From Pseudomonas citrullilanati (lineage in GTDB: Bacteria > Pseudomonadota > Gammaproteobacteria > Pseudomonadales > Pseudomonadaceae), in assembly GCF_030580855.1 (NCBI RefSeq), contig NZ_JAUQOP010000025.1, positions 23,538 through 87,537 on the forward strand: 64,000 bases of DNA, given 5' to 3'. A program made the translations under genes and the position numbers. Shown here one piece after another: positions 17,385 to 24,935 of the stretch. Under the pieces are notes generated by a model that worked only from the letters and a program-made list of their open reading frames with translations, did no database searches and had not been told where the DNA came from. The number at the start of each line of letters is the position of its first letter. The first letter of the stretch is position 1.

Positions 17385-17414
17385 GCGGACAGCCAAGGCT
17401 GTCCGCTTTTTTTT
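17385..17414 (+). terminator. Rho-independent terminator after oprB
   Basis: Perfect 10-bp stem GCGGACAGCC / GGCTGTCCGC with a 2-nt AA loop region followed by eight T residues. It ends the gts-oprB transcription unit. Confidence 0.92.
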
Positions 17415-17444
17415 GGGGCACGCCGGCTGGCTAGCACAGAACTC

Positions 17445-17530
17445 GTGGGAGCAAGGCTTGCCCGCGATGAAGATGACGCGATCTCTCAGGGGAGCGAGGC
17501 GCTTGCATCGCGAGCAAGCTTTGCTCCCAC
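17445..17530. repeat. REP-like pair (variant) after oprB
   Basis: Left arm GTGGGAGCAAGGCTTGCCCGCG and right arm CGCGAGCAAGCTTTGCTCCCAC. The stem carries GCAAGGCTTGCC instead of GAGCTTGCTC, a compensated variant of the usual REP, about 86 bp in total. Confidence 0.8.
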
Positions 17531-17602
17531 AGCTCAATCTTCTCGCCACAAAAAATGAGCGGTACACAGTTGAGTATTGAATGATTTCCAGGACCGCGGC
17601 CC

Positions 17603-18457
17603 ATGCATGAGCACCCACTGCAACGCTTTTTCAGATCCTTGCGCGAGCGCCCGGTGTTTGCCTGGGAGCGCTACCAGCAGCGCGACGTGCTGGTGATCGA
17701 CCATCCGCTGTGCCAGGCGGTCTTCAGTCGCCAGGGCGCGCAGTTGCTGCACTTCCAGCCACGCGGCCAGAAACCCTGGTTGTGGTGCGCGGCCAAGTGG
17801 CCGCAAGTCGGGGCGATACGTGGCGGCGTGCCGGTGTGTTGGCCGTGGTATGGCCGCCACCCCAGTGAAAACGCCTGGCCGTCCCATGGCTGGGCACGCC
17901 TGATTGACTGGAAGCTGCTCGACAGCCGCAGCGATGACGACGGCGTGCACCTGCACTGGCAGTTGCAACTGTGCGACTGGCAGGTGGATTTGCATGCCGA
18001 CCTGGGCGAACGCATGGAACTGCGCTTGAGCACCGAGCACCAGGACAGCCTGCCGTGCCAGTTGAGCCAGGCTTTGCATGCCTACTGGCGTATTGGCGAT
18101 GTCGGTGAGATAGCGCTGTCTGGGCTGGAAGGTGCGCAAGGTTATGACCAGTTGAACCGCGAGGTTTGCCAGCAGGAAGGCGAGCTGCGGGTCGATGGCG
18201 GTTGCCAGCGGGTGTTCCAGCACGAGGGCGAGTTGCAGCTCAAGGACCACGCCTGGCAGCGCCAATTGTGCATCGACACCGGCGACAGTGCCGACACCGT
18301 GGTCTGGCACCCCGGAGCGCGGCCATTGCTGGGGGTGAGCTGGGATGAGATCAGCGAGTTCGTCTGCGTAGAGGCGGCCAGCGGCGGCACCGACAGCTTG
18401 TGCCTGGCGCCCGGGGAACGGGCTCACTTGAGCTTGCAGGCGCGGGTGGGGGCTTAG
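17603..18457 (+). CDS. D-hexose-6-phosphate mutarotase (YeaD family)
   Basis: 284 residues, an aldose-1-epimerase-like galactose-mutarotase fold. Characteristic stretches are WCAAKWPQVGAIRGGVPVCW and PSHGWARLIDWKL with the active-site His, and a C-terminal GVSWDEISEFVCVEAA. It interconverts the anomers of glucose-6-phosphate and so supports Zwf flux. Its place between oprB and hexR fits that role. No signal peptide is seen, so the product is cytoplasmic. Confidence 0.88.
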   Translation: MHEHPLQRFFRSLRERPVFAWERYQQRDVLVIDHPLCQAVFSRQGAQLLHFQPRGQKPWLWCAAKWPQVGAIRGGVPVCWPWYGRHPSENAWPSHGWARLIDWKLLDSRSDDDGVHLHWQLQLCDWQVDLHADLGERMELRLSTEHQDSLPCQLSQALHAYWRIGDVGEIALSGLEGAQGYDQLNREVCQQEGELRVDGGCQRVFQHEGELQLKDHAWQRQLCIDTGDSADTVVWHPGARPLLGVSWDEISEFVCVEAASGGTDSLCLAPGERAHLSLQARVGA

Positions 18458-18490
18458 ATTCAGGAGCTTTGGTGATGCCGTTGGCCCCTT

Positions 18491-18583
18491 CGCGAGCAAG
18501 CCCGCTCCCACAGGTGATTTATGCCAGGCACCACATTTGCGATCACGAGGTTATTGTGGGAGCGGGCTTGCTCGCGAAGGCGG
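18491..18583. repeat. REP pair, tail-to-tail, between mutarotase and hexR
   Basis: A reverse copy at 18491-18511 and a forward GTGGGAGCGGGCTTGCTCGCG copy starting at 18556. It fills the gap between the convergent mutarotase and hexR genes. Confidence 0.85.
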
Positions 18584-18612
18584 TCCATCAGGCACTGAAG
18601 ATTTGGATCGAG

Positions 18613-19482
18613 TCAGTTGAACTCATCCCCCACCGGATACCGGCTGGCATTGAGGCTTTCCTTGATCTTGCGCAGGTGCGGCTGGAAATCCACGCCACGG
18701 CGCAGGGTCATGCCGGTGGCGAGCACGTCCAGCACGGTGAGTTGGATGATCCGCGAGGTCATCGGCATGTAGATGTCGGTGTCTTCAGGCAGCGGGATGT
18801 TCAGGCTCAGGGTGCTGGCCTTCGCCAGGGGCGAGTTTTCCGCGGTCAGGCCGAGCACGGACGCACCGTTTTCCCGGGCGATGCGCGCCACTTCCACCAG
18901 TTCGCGGGTGCGCCCCGTGTAGGAAATGATCACGAACAGTTCGCCGGTATGGGCCACCGAGGCGATCATGCGCTGCATCAGCACGTCGGCGTGGGCGGTC
19001 ACCGCCAGGTTGAAGCGGAAGAACTTGTGCTGGGCGTCCAGGGCCACCGGGGCCGAGGCACCGAGGCCGAAGAAGTGGATCTGGCGGGCCTGGATCAGCA
19101 GGTCCACGGCACGGCTGATCAAATTTGGATCAAGGGCCTGGCAGGCGCTGTCCAATGACGCAATGGCGCTGCCAAAGATCTTGCGGGTGTAGTCTTGTGG
19201 ATTGTCGTCGGCTTCCACGGCACGGCTGACATACGCCGCGCCGCTCGCCAGGCTCTGGGCCAGTTGCAGCTTGAGTTCCGGGTAGCCGCTGACGCCGAAC
19301 GAGCGGCAGAACCGGTTGACGGTCGGTTCGCTGACCGACGCGGCCTGGGCGAGGGCGGCGATGCTGAAGCGGGTTGCCTGCTGTGGGTTGAGCAGGATGA
19401 TCTCGGCCACCTTGCGTTCGGCCTTGTTGAGGTCTTCAAGGCGAGTCTGGATCTGTTCCAGTAAATTTCGCACGCGGTCCAT
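18613..19482 (-). CDS. hexR: HexR, repressor of the Entner-Doudoroff/glucose regulon
   Basis: 289 residues, RpiR/MurR family. The N-terminal helix-turn-helix reads FSIAALAQAASVSEPTVNRFCRSFG (about 36-60). The C-terminal SIS sugar-phosphate domain carries IHFFGLGASAPVALDAQHKFF and FVIISYTGRTRELVEVAR. In P. putida HexR represses zwf-pgl-eda, edd-glk and gap-1 and is released by KDPG. It is divergent from zwf with a HexR-type palindrome between, so autoregulation is likely. Confidence 0.95.
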   Translation of the reverse strand: MDRVRNLLEQIQTRLEDLNKAERKVAEIILLNPQQATRFSIAALAQAASVSEPTVNRFCRSFGVSGYPELKLQLAQSLASGAAYVSRAVEADDNPQDYTRKIFGSAIASLDSACQALDPNLISRAVDLLIQARQIHFFGLGASAPVALDAQHKFFRFNLAVTAHADVLMQRMIASVAHTGELFVIISYTGRTRELVEVARIARENGASVLGLTAENSPLAKASTLSLNIPLPEDTDIYMPMTSRIIQLTVLDVLATGMTLRRGVDFQPHLRKIKESLNASRYPVGDEFN

Positions 19483-19587
19483 ACAAGATTCCTAGGAAGA
19501 CGGGTCTTTGATACGACCCTTTGCGGTGGCCTATCCTACTGTTGGCTCCGACGGACCACCACTCGGAAACGGTATTTTCGGAAAATG

Positions 19588-19605
19588 TTGTAGTTATTAC
19601 TACAT
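19588..19605. promoter_or_regulatory. HexR-type operator in the hexR/zwf intergenic region
   Basis: TTGTAGTTATTACTACAT contains the inverted repeat TGTAGT-N4-ACTACA, matching the HexR palindrome. It lies about 65 bp upstream of zwf and 105 bp upstream of hexR, where it can control both divergent promoters. Confidence 0.75.
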
Positions 19606-19654
19606 TTTTCCTTGAGTGATGCCTTGAAAAAAGGTATTTGTAGCTTAACTTGAT

Positions 19655-19667
19655 AAAAGAACAAACA
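19655..19667 (+). promoter_or_regulatory. Possible Hfq/Crc A-rich motif in the zwf leader
   Basis: AAAAGAACAAACA immediately precedes the zwf start codon (19670). No clear purine-rich Shine-Dalgarno stands apart from it, so Hfq/Crc binding here would block ribosome entry. Confidence 0.4.
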
Positions 19668-19669
19668 TC

Positions 19670-21139
19670 ATGCATTCGATTACGGTTGAACCGTGCACCT
19701 TTGCCTTGTTCGGCGCGTTGGGCGACCTGGCCCTGCGCAAGCTTTTCCCGGCCCTTTATCAACTCGATGGCGCGCAATTGCTGCACGAGGACACGCGAAT
19801 CATCGCGCTGGCCCGTGAACCCGGCAGCGAGCAGCAGCACCTGGCATTCATCGCCGCCGAGTTGCGCCGCTACGTGGGCGACAAGGACCTGGACGAGGCC
19901 GTGGTCGAGCGCTTCCTGGCGCGGCTGACGTACCTGCATGTCGACTTCCTCAAGGCTGACGACTACGTGGCCCTGGCCGAGCAGGCCGGTTCGGCCCAGC
20001 AGGTCATTGCCTATTTCGCCACCCCGGCGGCGGTGTACGGCGCGATCTGCGAGAACCTGGCGAAGGTCGGCCTGAGCGAAAACACCCGCGTGGTGCTGGA
20101 AAAGCCCATCGGCTCGGACCTGGAATCGTCACGCAAGGTCAACGACGCGGTGGCGCAGTTCTTCCCCGAGAACCGCACCTATCGCATCGACCATTACCTG
20201 GGCAAGGAAACGGTCCAGAACCTGATTGCGTTGCGCTTCGCCAACAGCCTGTTCGAAACCCAGTGGAACCAGAACTACATCTCCCACGTGGAGATCACCG
20301 TGGCCGAGAAGGTCGGTATCGAAGGCCGCTGGGGCTATTTCGACAAGGCCGGCCAGTTGCGGGACATGATCCAGAACCACCTGCTCCAACTGCTGTGCCT
20401 GATCGCCATGGACCCGCCGGCCGACCTCTCGGCCGACAGCATCCGTGACGAGAAGGTCAAGGTGCTCAAGGCCCTGGCGCCGATCAGCCCGGAAGGCCTG
20501 ACCACCCAGGTGGTGCGCGGCCAGTACATCGCCGGCCACAGCGAGGGCAAGGCGGTGCCGGGGTACCTCGAAGAACCCAACTCCAACACCCAGAGCGACA
20601 CCGAGACCTTCGTCGCCCTGCGCGCCGACATCCGCAACTGGCGCTGGGCCGGGGTGCCGTTCTACCTGCGTACCGGCAAGCGCATGCCGCAAAAGCTGTC
20701 GCAGATCGTCATCCACTTCAAGGAACCGTCCCACTACATCTTCGCCCCCGAGCAGCGCTTGCAGATCAGCAACAAGCTGATCATCCGCCTGCAACCGGAC
20801 GAAGGGATCTCCCTGCGGGTGATGACCAAGGAGCAGGGCCTGGACAAGGGCATGCAATTGCGCAGCGGCCCGCTGCAACTCAACTTCTCCGACACCTGGC
20901 GCAGCGCACGGATTCCCGATGCCTACGAGCGGTTGTTGCTGGAAGTCATGAATGGCAATCAGAACCTGTTTGTCCGTAAAGATGAAATTGAAGCCGCGTG
21001 GACGTGGTGTGACCAGTTGATCGCCGGATGGAAAAAATCCGGTGATGCGCCCAAGCCGTACGCGGCCGGGTCCTGGGGGCCGATGAGCTCCATCGCACTG
21101 ATCACGCGGGATGGGAGGTCATGGTATGGCGATATCTGA
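19670..21139 (+). CDS. zwf: Glucose-6-phosphate 1-dehydrogenase
   Basis: 489 residues. The coenzyme-binding N-terminus reads FALFGALGDLALRKLFPAL, a GxxGDLA dinucleotide motif. The substrate and catalytic motif RIDHYLGKETVQN is near residue 167, and KPIGSDLESS precedes it. It oxidises glucose-6-phosphate to 6-phosphogluconolactone, the first step feeding the Entner-Doudoroff route. It overlaps pgl by 14 bp; zwf-pgl-eda form one operon under HexR. Confidence 0.97.
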   Translation: MHSITVEPCTFALFGALGDLALRKLFPALYQLDGAQLLHEDTRIIALAREPGSEQQHLAFIAAELRRYVGDKDLDEAVVERFLARLTYLHVDFLKADDYVALAEQAGSAQQVIAYFATPAAVYGAICENLAKVGLSENTRVVLEKPIGSDLESSRKVNDAVAQFFPENRTYRIDHYLGKETVQNLIALRFANSLFETQWNQNYISHVEITVAEKVGIEGRWGYFDKAGQLRDMIQNHLLQLLCLIAMDPPADLSADSIRDEKVKVLKALAPISPEGLTTQVVRGQYIAGHSEGKAVPGYLEEPNSNTQSDTETFVALRADIRNWRWAGVPFYLRTGKRMPQKLSQIVIHFKEPSHYIFAPEQRLQISNKLIIRLQPDEGISLRVMTKEQGLDKGMQLRSGPLQLNFSDTWRSARIPDAYERLLLEVMNGNQNLFVRKDEIEAAWTWCDQLIAGWKKSGDAPKPYAAGSWGPMSSIALITRDGRSWYGDI

Positions 21140-21839
21140 AGTGAAACTGCCCCAGGGCGTCAGCGCCCTTGAATTCAAGAGCCCGGTGCTGCTGGCCGAA
21201 GGGTTGGCCCTGAAGGTGGCCGGGCAACTGCGCGAGGCGATCGACACGCGCGGCACGGCGGTCCTGGTGGTGTCGGGCGGTCGTAGCCCGGTGGCGTTTT
21301 TCCAGAGCCTGGCCAAGCAGGACCTGGACTGGTCGAAGGTACTGGTGAGCCTGGCGGATGAGCGCTGGGTGCCGGTCGAACATGCCGACAGCAATGCCGG
21401 CCTGCTCAAGCGCTACCTGTTGCAAGGCGCTGCGGCCAAGGCCCGGTTCCTGAGCCTCTACAGCCCCAGCGCCAACCTGGACGCAGCGGCCGAGCGGGCC
21501 GATCGCCTGCTGGGCGAACTGCCAGCCATCGACGTGCTGGTGCTGGGCATGGGGGATGACGGGCACACCGCCTCGCTGTTCCCCGACAGCCCGAACCTGG
21601 CCCAAGCCCTGGACGCCCAGGGCACTCGCCGCTGCTGGCCGATGCTGGCGCCGACGGTGCCGCATCAGCGCCTGACCATGAGCCGTGCGCTGCTGGCCTC
21701 TGCGAAACACAAAGTGCTGTCGATTTCCGGTCAGTCGAAATTGACCACCCTGAACGCCGCGGTGGCCGGTGACAACGTCGCCGAAATGCCGATCCGTGCG
21801 TTTTTGCAACCTACGTTAGAGATTTACTGGTGCCCATGA
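21126..21839 (+). CDS. pgl: 6-phosphogluconolactonase
   Basis: 237 residues from ATG 21126 inside the end of zwf; an in-frame upstream start at 21111 is possible but would add an unusual MGGHG extension. Family motifs VVSGGRSPVAFFQSLA, SLADERWVPVEHADSNAGLL and VLGMGDDGHTASLFPDS are all present, including the substrate-binding His. It hydrolyses 6-phosphogluconolactone. The operon position between zwf and eda confirms the assignment. Confidence 0.95.
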   Translation: MAISEVKLPQGVSALEFKSPVLLAEGLALKVAGQLREAIDTRGTAVLVVSGGRSPVAFFQSLAKQDLDWSKVLVSLADERWVPVEHADSNAGLLKRYLLQGAAAKARFLSLYSPSANLDAAAERADRLLGELPAIDVLVLGMGDDGHTASLFPDSPNLAQALDAQGTRRCWPMLAPTVPHQRLTMSRALLASAKHKVLSISGQSKLTTLNAAVAGDNVAEMPIRAFLQPTLEIYWCP

Positions 21840-21856
21840 ACCAAGGATCAGCCGCT

Positions 21857-22522
21857 ATGACAAACCCATCCCCGACCGTTTCCATGGCGGACAAAGTTGC
21901 CCTGATCGACAGCCTCTGCGCCAAGGCGCGGATCCTGCCGGTGATCACCATCGCCCGCGAACAGGACATCCTGCCGCTGGCGGACGCCCTGGCCGCTGGC
22001 GGCCTGACGGCACTGGAAGTGACCTTGCGTTCCGAGCATGGCCTGAAGGCCATCCAGGTGCTGCGCGAGCAGCGTCCGGAACTGGTGACCGGCGCGGGCA
22101 CCGTGCTGGACCGCCACATGCTGGAGGCCGCCGAGGCCGCCGGCTCGCAGTTCATCGTCACGCCCGGCATTACCCGTGACCTGCTCGAAGCCAGCGTGTA
22201 CAGCTCGATCCCGTTGCTGCCGGGCATCAGCAACGCTTCGGGCATCATGGAAGGCTACGGCCTGGGTTATCGCCGCTTCAAGCTGTTCCCGGCGGAAGTC
22301 AGTGGCGGCGTCGCGGCCATCAAGGCCCTGGGCGGCCCGTTCGGCGAAGTGAAATTCTGCCCGACCGGCGGCGTCGGGCCGGCCAATATCAAGAGCTACA
22401 TGGCTTTGAAGAACGTGATGTGCGTGGGTGGCAGTTGGATGCTTGATCCGCAGTGGATCAAGAACGGCGACTGGGCCCGCATTCAGGAATGCACCGCCGA
22501 AGCGTTGGCGCTGCTGGACTGA
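21857..22522 (+). CDS. eda: KDPG/KHG aldolase
   Basis: 221 residues from ATG 21857, chosen because AAGGA lies about 9 bp upstream; in-frame starts at 21830 and 21836 would lengthen it slightly and overlap pgl. The Schiff-base Lys is in RFKLFPAEVSGGV, with ALEVTLRSEHGL, TGAGTVLD, VTPGITRDLLEA and CPTGGVGPANI also present. It splits KDPG to pyruvate and glyceraldehyde-3-phosphate, closing the Entner-Doudoroff pathway; GapA takes the latter product. Confidence 0.95.
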   Translation: MTNPSPTVSMADKVALIDSLCAKARILPVITIAREQDILPLADALAAGGLTALEVTLRSEHGLKAIQVLREQRPELVTGAGTVLDRHMLEAAEAAGSQFIVTPGITRDLLEASVYSSIPLLPGISNASGIMEGYGLGYRRFKLFPAEVSGGVAAIKALGGPFGEVKFCPTGGVGPANIKSYMALKNVMCVGGSWMLDPQWIKNGDWARIQECTAEALALLD

Positions 22523-22556
22523 TTCAACCAAACCTCGTTGGGTGCTCTACGGTTTT

Positions 22557-22588
22557 ACGGTGCGCTTGGTCGGCGCACCGTTTTTTTT
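22557..22588. terminator. Terminator after eda
   Basis: Stem ACGGTGCGC / GCGCACCGT with a 7-nt loop and eight Ts on the plus strand. It ends zwf-pgl-eda just before the convergent aminotransferase gene. Confidence 0.92.
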
Positions 22589-22598
22589 CGCCTGGATT

Positions 22599-23789
22599 TT
22601 AGCGGTTGTGGCTCAGCGCTATCAGTGCTTCGGTCAAGCGCTCGATATCACTGGCCAAGGTCAGCAACCCCGGCGTGATACGGATGCACGGCCCGACGCT
22701 GGTGTGGCGCACCACGGTGAAGATCCCGAATTCGTCGAGCAACCGGTCCGCCATCACCTGCTGGTCGGCGTGGGCAGTGAAGCGCATGGCGGTGATACCG
22801 CAGTAGAGTCGCGGGTCGTCCGGTGTCATGACTTCAATGCCCGGCAGGTCGCGCACCGCCGTCACCCACAGGTCGCGCAGGTAGCTCAGGCGCGCGCCCT
22901 TGGCCGACGCGCCGCCCAGGGCCCGGTGTTCCTCGAACACCAGGGGCAGGGTGAGCAAGGCCGGAATGTTGGGCGTGCTGTGGGGCGTGCGCGAGCGGAC
23001 GTCGGTGGCGGGGTAGCTGGTTTCGTCCATGTCCGGATCGATGTCGGCCAGCCGATGGGGGGCGATGTACAGGAACCCCAGGGACAGCGGGCCGCCGATC
23101 CACTTCTGCAGGTTGAACCCGGCGAATTCGATCCCGAGCTTCTTCAGGTCGAAGTTGATCTGGCCCAGGGCATGGGCGCCGTCGAGGATGATATCGATGC
23201 CGAACTCCCGGGCCGTCTCGGCAATCGCCTGGACCGGCATGACCAGCCCGGTGAGGTGGTTGACGTAGGTCAGCGGCATCAGCTTGAGCCGGGGGTACTG
23301 GAGGAACGCCTGGCGGTAGGTGCCCACCAGGCTTTCGTAGCTGGCGGGGTGCCGATGGACGATCTCGATCACTTCCGCGCCGCGCTGGCGTGCCAGCCAG
23401 CGCATCGCGCTTTTCACCGAGGCATATTCCACGTCGCTGATCAGCACCTGGTCGCCGGGCTTCAGGCCGTTGTAGTTGCGAATCAGCGTCTGCAGGGCAT
23501 CCACCGCGCTGGTGGCCAGGGCCACGGCCTGGGGCGACGCGTTGACCAACTGCGCCACCTGGCGACGGATGGCTTCGCCGTGTTCGCGGTCGAAATGCTG
23601 GCGTACGTACAGCGAGTTTGCGCGGTTGATGAATTCGATGTTGCGCTGGTATTCCTCGACCACCGTGCGGGACATGCGCCCGAAGTAGCCATTCTCCAGG
23701 TTGAGCGGTGCCTCGGGGTCGACATCGTAGCGACCGACAAAGGTCTGCCAGAAAGCTTCATCGTGGGCGCGCAGCGTATTTTCGGGCAT
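22599..23789 (-). CDS. Class V PLP-dependent aminotransferase / isopenicillin-N-epimerase-like protein
   Basis: 396 residues. PLP-fold motifs are DGAHALGQINFDL (cofactor Asp) near residue 200 and the Schiff-base Lys in NLQKWIGGPLSLGFLYIAP near 226. The N-terminal LENGYFGRMSRTVVEEYQ and LATSAVDALQTLI are typical of the epimerase-like branch of the family. The cytoplasmic substrate is unknown; desulfurase activity is less likely because no mobile active-site Cys loop is evident. A small DUF3820 gene starts the same transcription unit 11 bp upstream. Confidence 0.85.
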   Translation of the reverse strand: MPENTLRAHDEAFWQTFVGRYDVDPEAPLNLENGYFGRMSRTVVEEYQRNIEFINRANSLYVRQHFDREHGEAIRRQVAQLVNASPQAVALATSAVDALQTLIRNYNGLKPGDQVLISDVEYASVKSAMRWLARQRGAEVIEIVHRHPASYESLVGTYRQAFLQYPRLKLMPLTYVNHLTGLVMPVQAIAETAREFGIDIILDGAHALGQINFDLKKLGIEFAGFNLQKWIGGPLSLGFLYIAPHRLADIDPDMDETSYPATDVRSRTPHSTPNIPALLTLPLVFEEHRALGGASAKGARLSYLRDLWVTAVRDLPGIEVMTPDDPRLYCGITAMRFTAHADQQVMADRLLDEFGIFTVVRHTSVGPCIRITPGLLTLASDIERLTEALIALSHNR

Positions 23790-23800
23790 GGGGCACTCGG

Positions 23801-24037
23801 TCAGTGGCGGGGCTTGGGTTTGCCGTGTTTGGCGCGCAACGGGTCGAGCAGGTCGGACAGGCCGTTGTGGTCGACTTCGTGCATCAACGCCAGCAGGCCA
23901 CCCAGTTCGCCGTGGGGAAAACCTTCGCGGGCGAACCAGTTCAGGTAGTGGCCGGGCAGGTCGGCCAGGATGCGCCCCTTGTATTTACCGAAGGGCATCT
24001 GGCGGGTGACCAGCAGTTCAAGCATTTGCGGGTTCAT
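23801..24037 (-). CDS. DUF3820-family small protein (putative quorum-sensing-regulated factor family)
   Basis: 78 residues with the family signature MPFGKYKGRILADLPGHYL and NWFAREGFPHGELGGLLAL. DUF3820 members are small cytoplasmic proteins; the P. aeruginosa member was annotated as a quorum-sensing-regulated virulence factor from structural genomics work. No catalytic site is evident. It is probably co-transcribed with the aminotransferase gene 11 bp downstream. Confidence 0.82.
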   Translation of the reverse strand: MNPQMLELLVTRQMPFGKYKGRILADLPGHYLNWFAREGFPHGELGGLLALMHEVDHNGLSDLLDPLRAKHGKPKPRH

Positions 24038-24242
24038 GGCATTCGTCTTCGTTCAACCAGCCTGGAAAATACAGGCATTCTGCATGCAGGCCAATTGACA
24101 GATCATGCAAATAACGCGGATACAGATTTTGACTTGATGTGTAACCTGTTGATTTTATTGGTAATTGATTTGTTTTTTGGCCTGGCATGGCCGATGCAAT
24201 AGTCCTTGCAGGTTTTTTATTCACCAGCAAAGGAACTGAAAA

Positions 24243-24710
24243 ATGACTGACATCACCAAAGAATCCATCTCCGTCCTGAACAACCTGATCGAGACCAGCA
24301 AAGATGGCCAGGAAGGGTTCAAGACCTGCGCGGAAGACATCAAGCACCCTCAACTGAAAGCGTATTTCGTCGAGCGTGCGGCGGATTGCGCCTCGGCGGC
24401 CGCCGAGCTGCAAGCGGCTGTGCGCTCGCTGGGCGGTGACCCGGAAACTTCCACCAGCGTAGCCGGTGACCTGCACCGCCGCTGGGTCGACGTGAAGTCG
24501 ATGTTCACCGGCAAGGATGAAGAAGCGGTCCTCAACGAAGCCGAGCGCGGTGAAGACCATGCCCTGAAGGCTTATCGCGAAGCCATCGAGAAAATCAACA
24601 AGGACAACCTGGTGGGCATCCGTGACCTGGTCGAGCGCCAGTACCACGGCGTGCAACGCAACCATGACAAGGTCAAGGTCCTGCGTAACGAAGCTAGCGC
24701 CGCCAGCTAA
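24243..24710 (+). CDS. PA2169-family four-helix-bundle protein (DUF2383, ferritin-like)
   Basis: 155 residues, all-helical, with the pattern LNNLIETSKDGQEGFKTCAED near the start and ERGEDHALKAYREAI later. This matches the DUF2383/PA2169 family of ferritin-like bundles, often associated with stress or stationary phase. No signal peptide is seen. It has a good AAAGGA ribosome-binding site and its own terminator (24731), so it is monocistronic. The biochemical role is unknown. Confidence 0.85.
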   Translation: MTDITKESISVLNNLIETSKDGQEGFKTCAEDIKHPQLKAYFVERAADCASAAAELQAAVRSLGGDPETSTSVAGDLHRRWVDVKSMFTGKDEEAVLNEAERGEDHALKAYREAIEKINKDNLVGIRDLVERQYHGVQRNHDKVKVLRNEASAAS

Positions 24711-24730
24711 GCGACGCACCTGATTCAAGA

Positions 24731-24757
24731 AAACGCCAGCTTGCCTGGCGTTTTTTT
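24731..24757 (+). terminator. Terminator after the DUF2383 gene
   Basis: Stem AAACGCCAG / CTGGCGTTT with a 5-nt loop and a T-run of seven. Confidence 0.92.
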
Positions 24758-24857
24758 GTGGGCGCCGCCCGGGCCTGCGGGGATCTGGGGTGGTGCTTCA
24801 TGGGTCAGAGAAAGTGTGTTGTGAAATCGAGGGGTAATCGCCTCTGGACTGAGGTAC

Positions 24858-24869
24858 TTAGCTAGCTAA
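24858..24869. promoter_or_regulatory. SlyA/MarR-type palindrome upstream of the FUSC efflux operon
   Basis: TTAGCTAGCTAA is a perfect 12-bp palindrome and differs at one position from the SlyA consensus TTAGCAAGCTAA. It lies 67 bp upstream of the efflux gene start, within likely promoter range. No marR-type gene is adjacent. Confidence 0.55.
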
Positions 24870-24935
24870 TAATTGCGCCCGCCGATCACCTTCATTCCAT
24901 CTATCGTTACAACGTTCCCCAGAAGAGTTCTTCGC

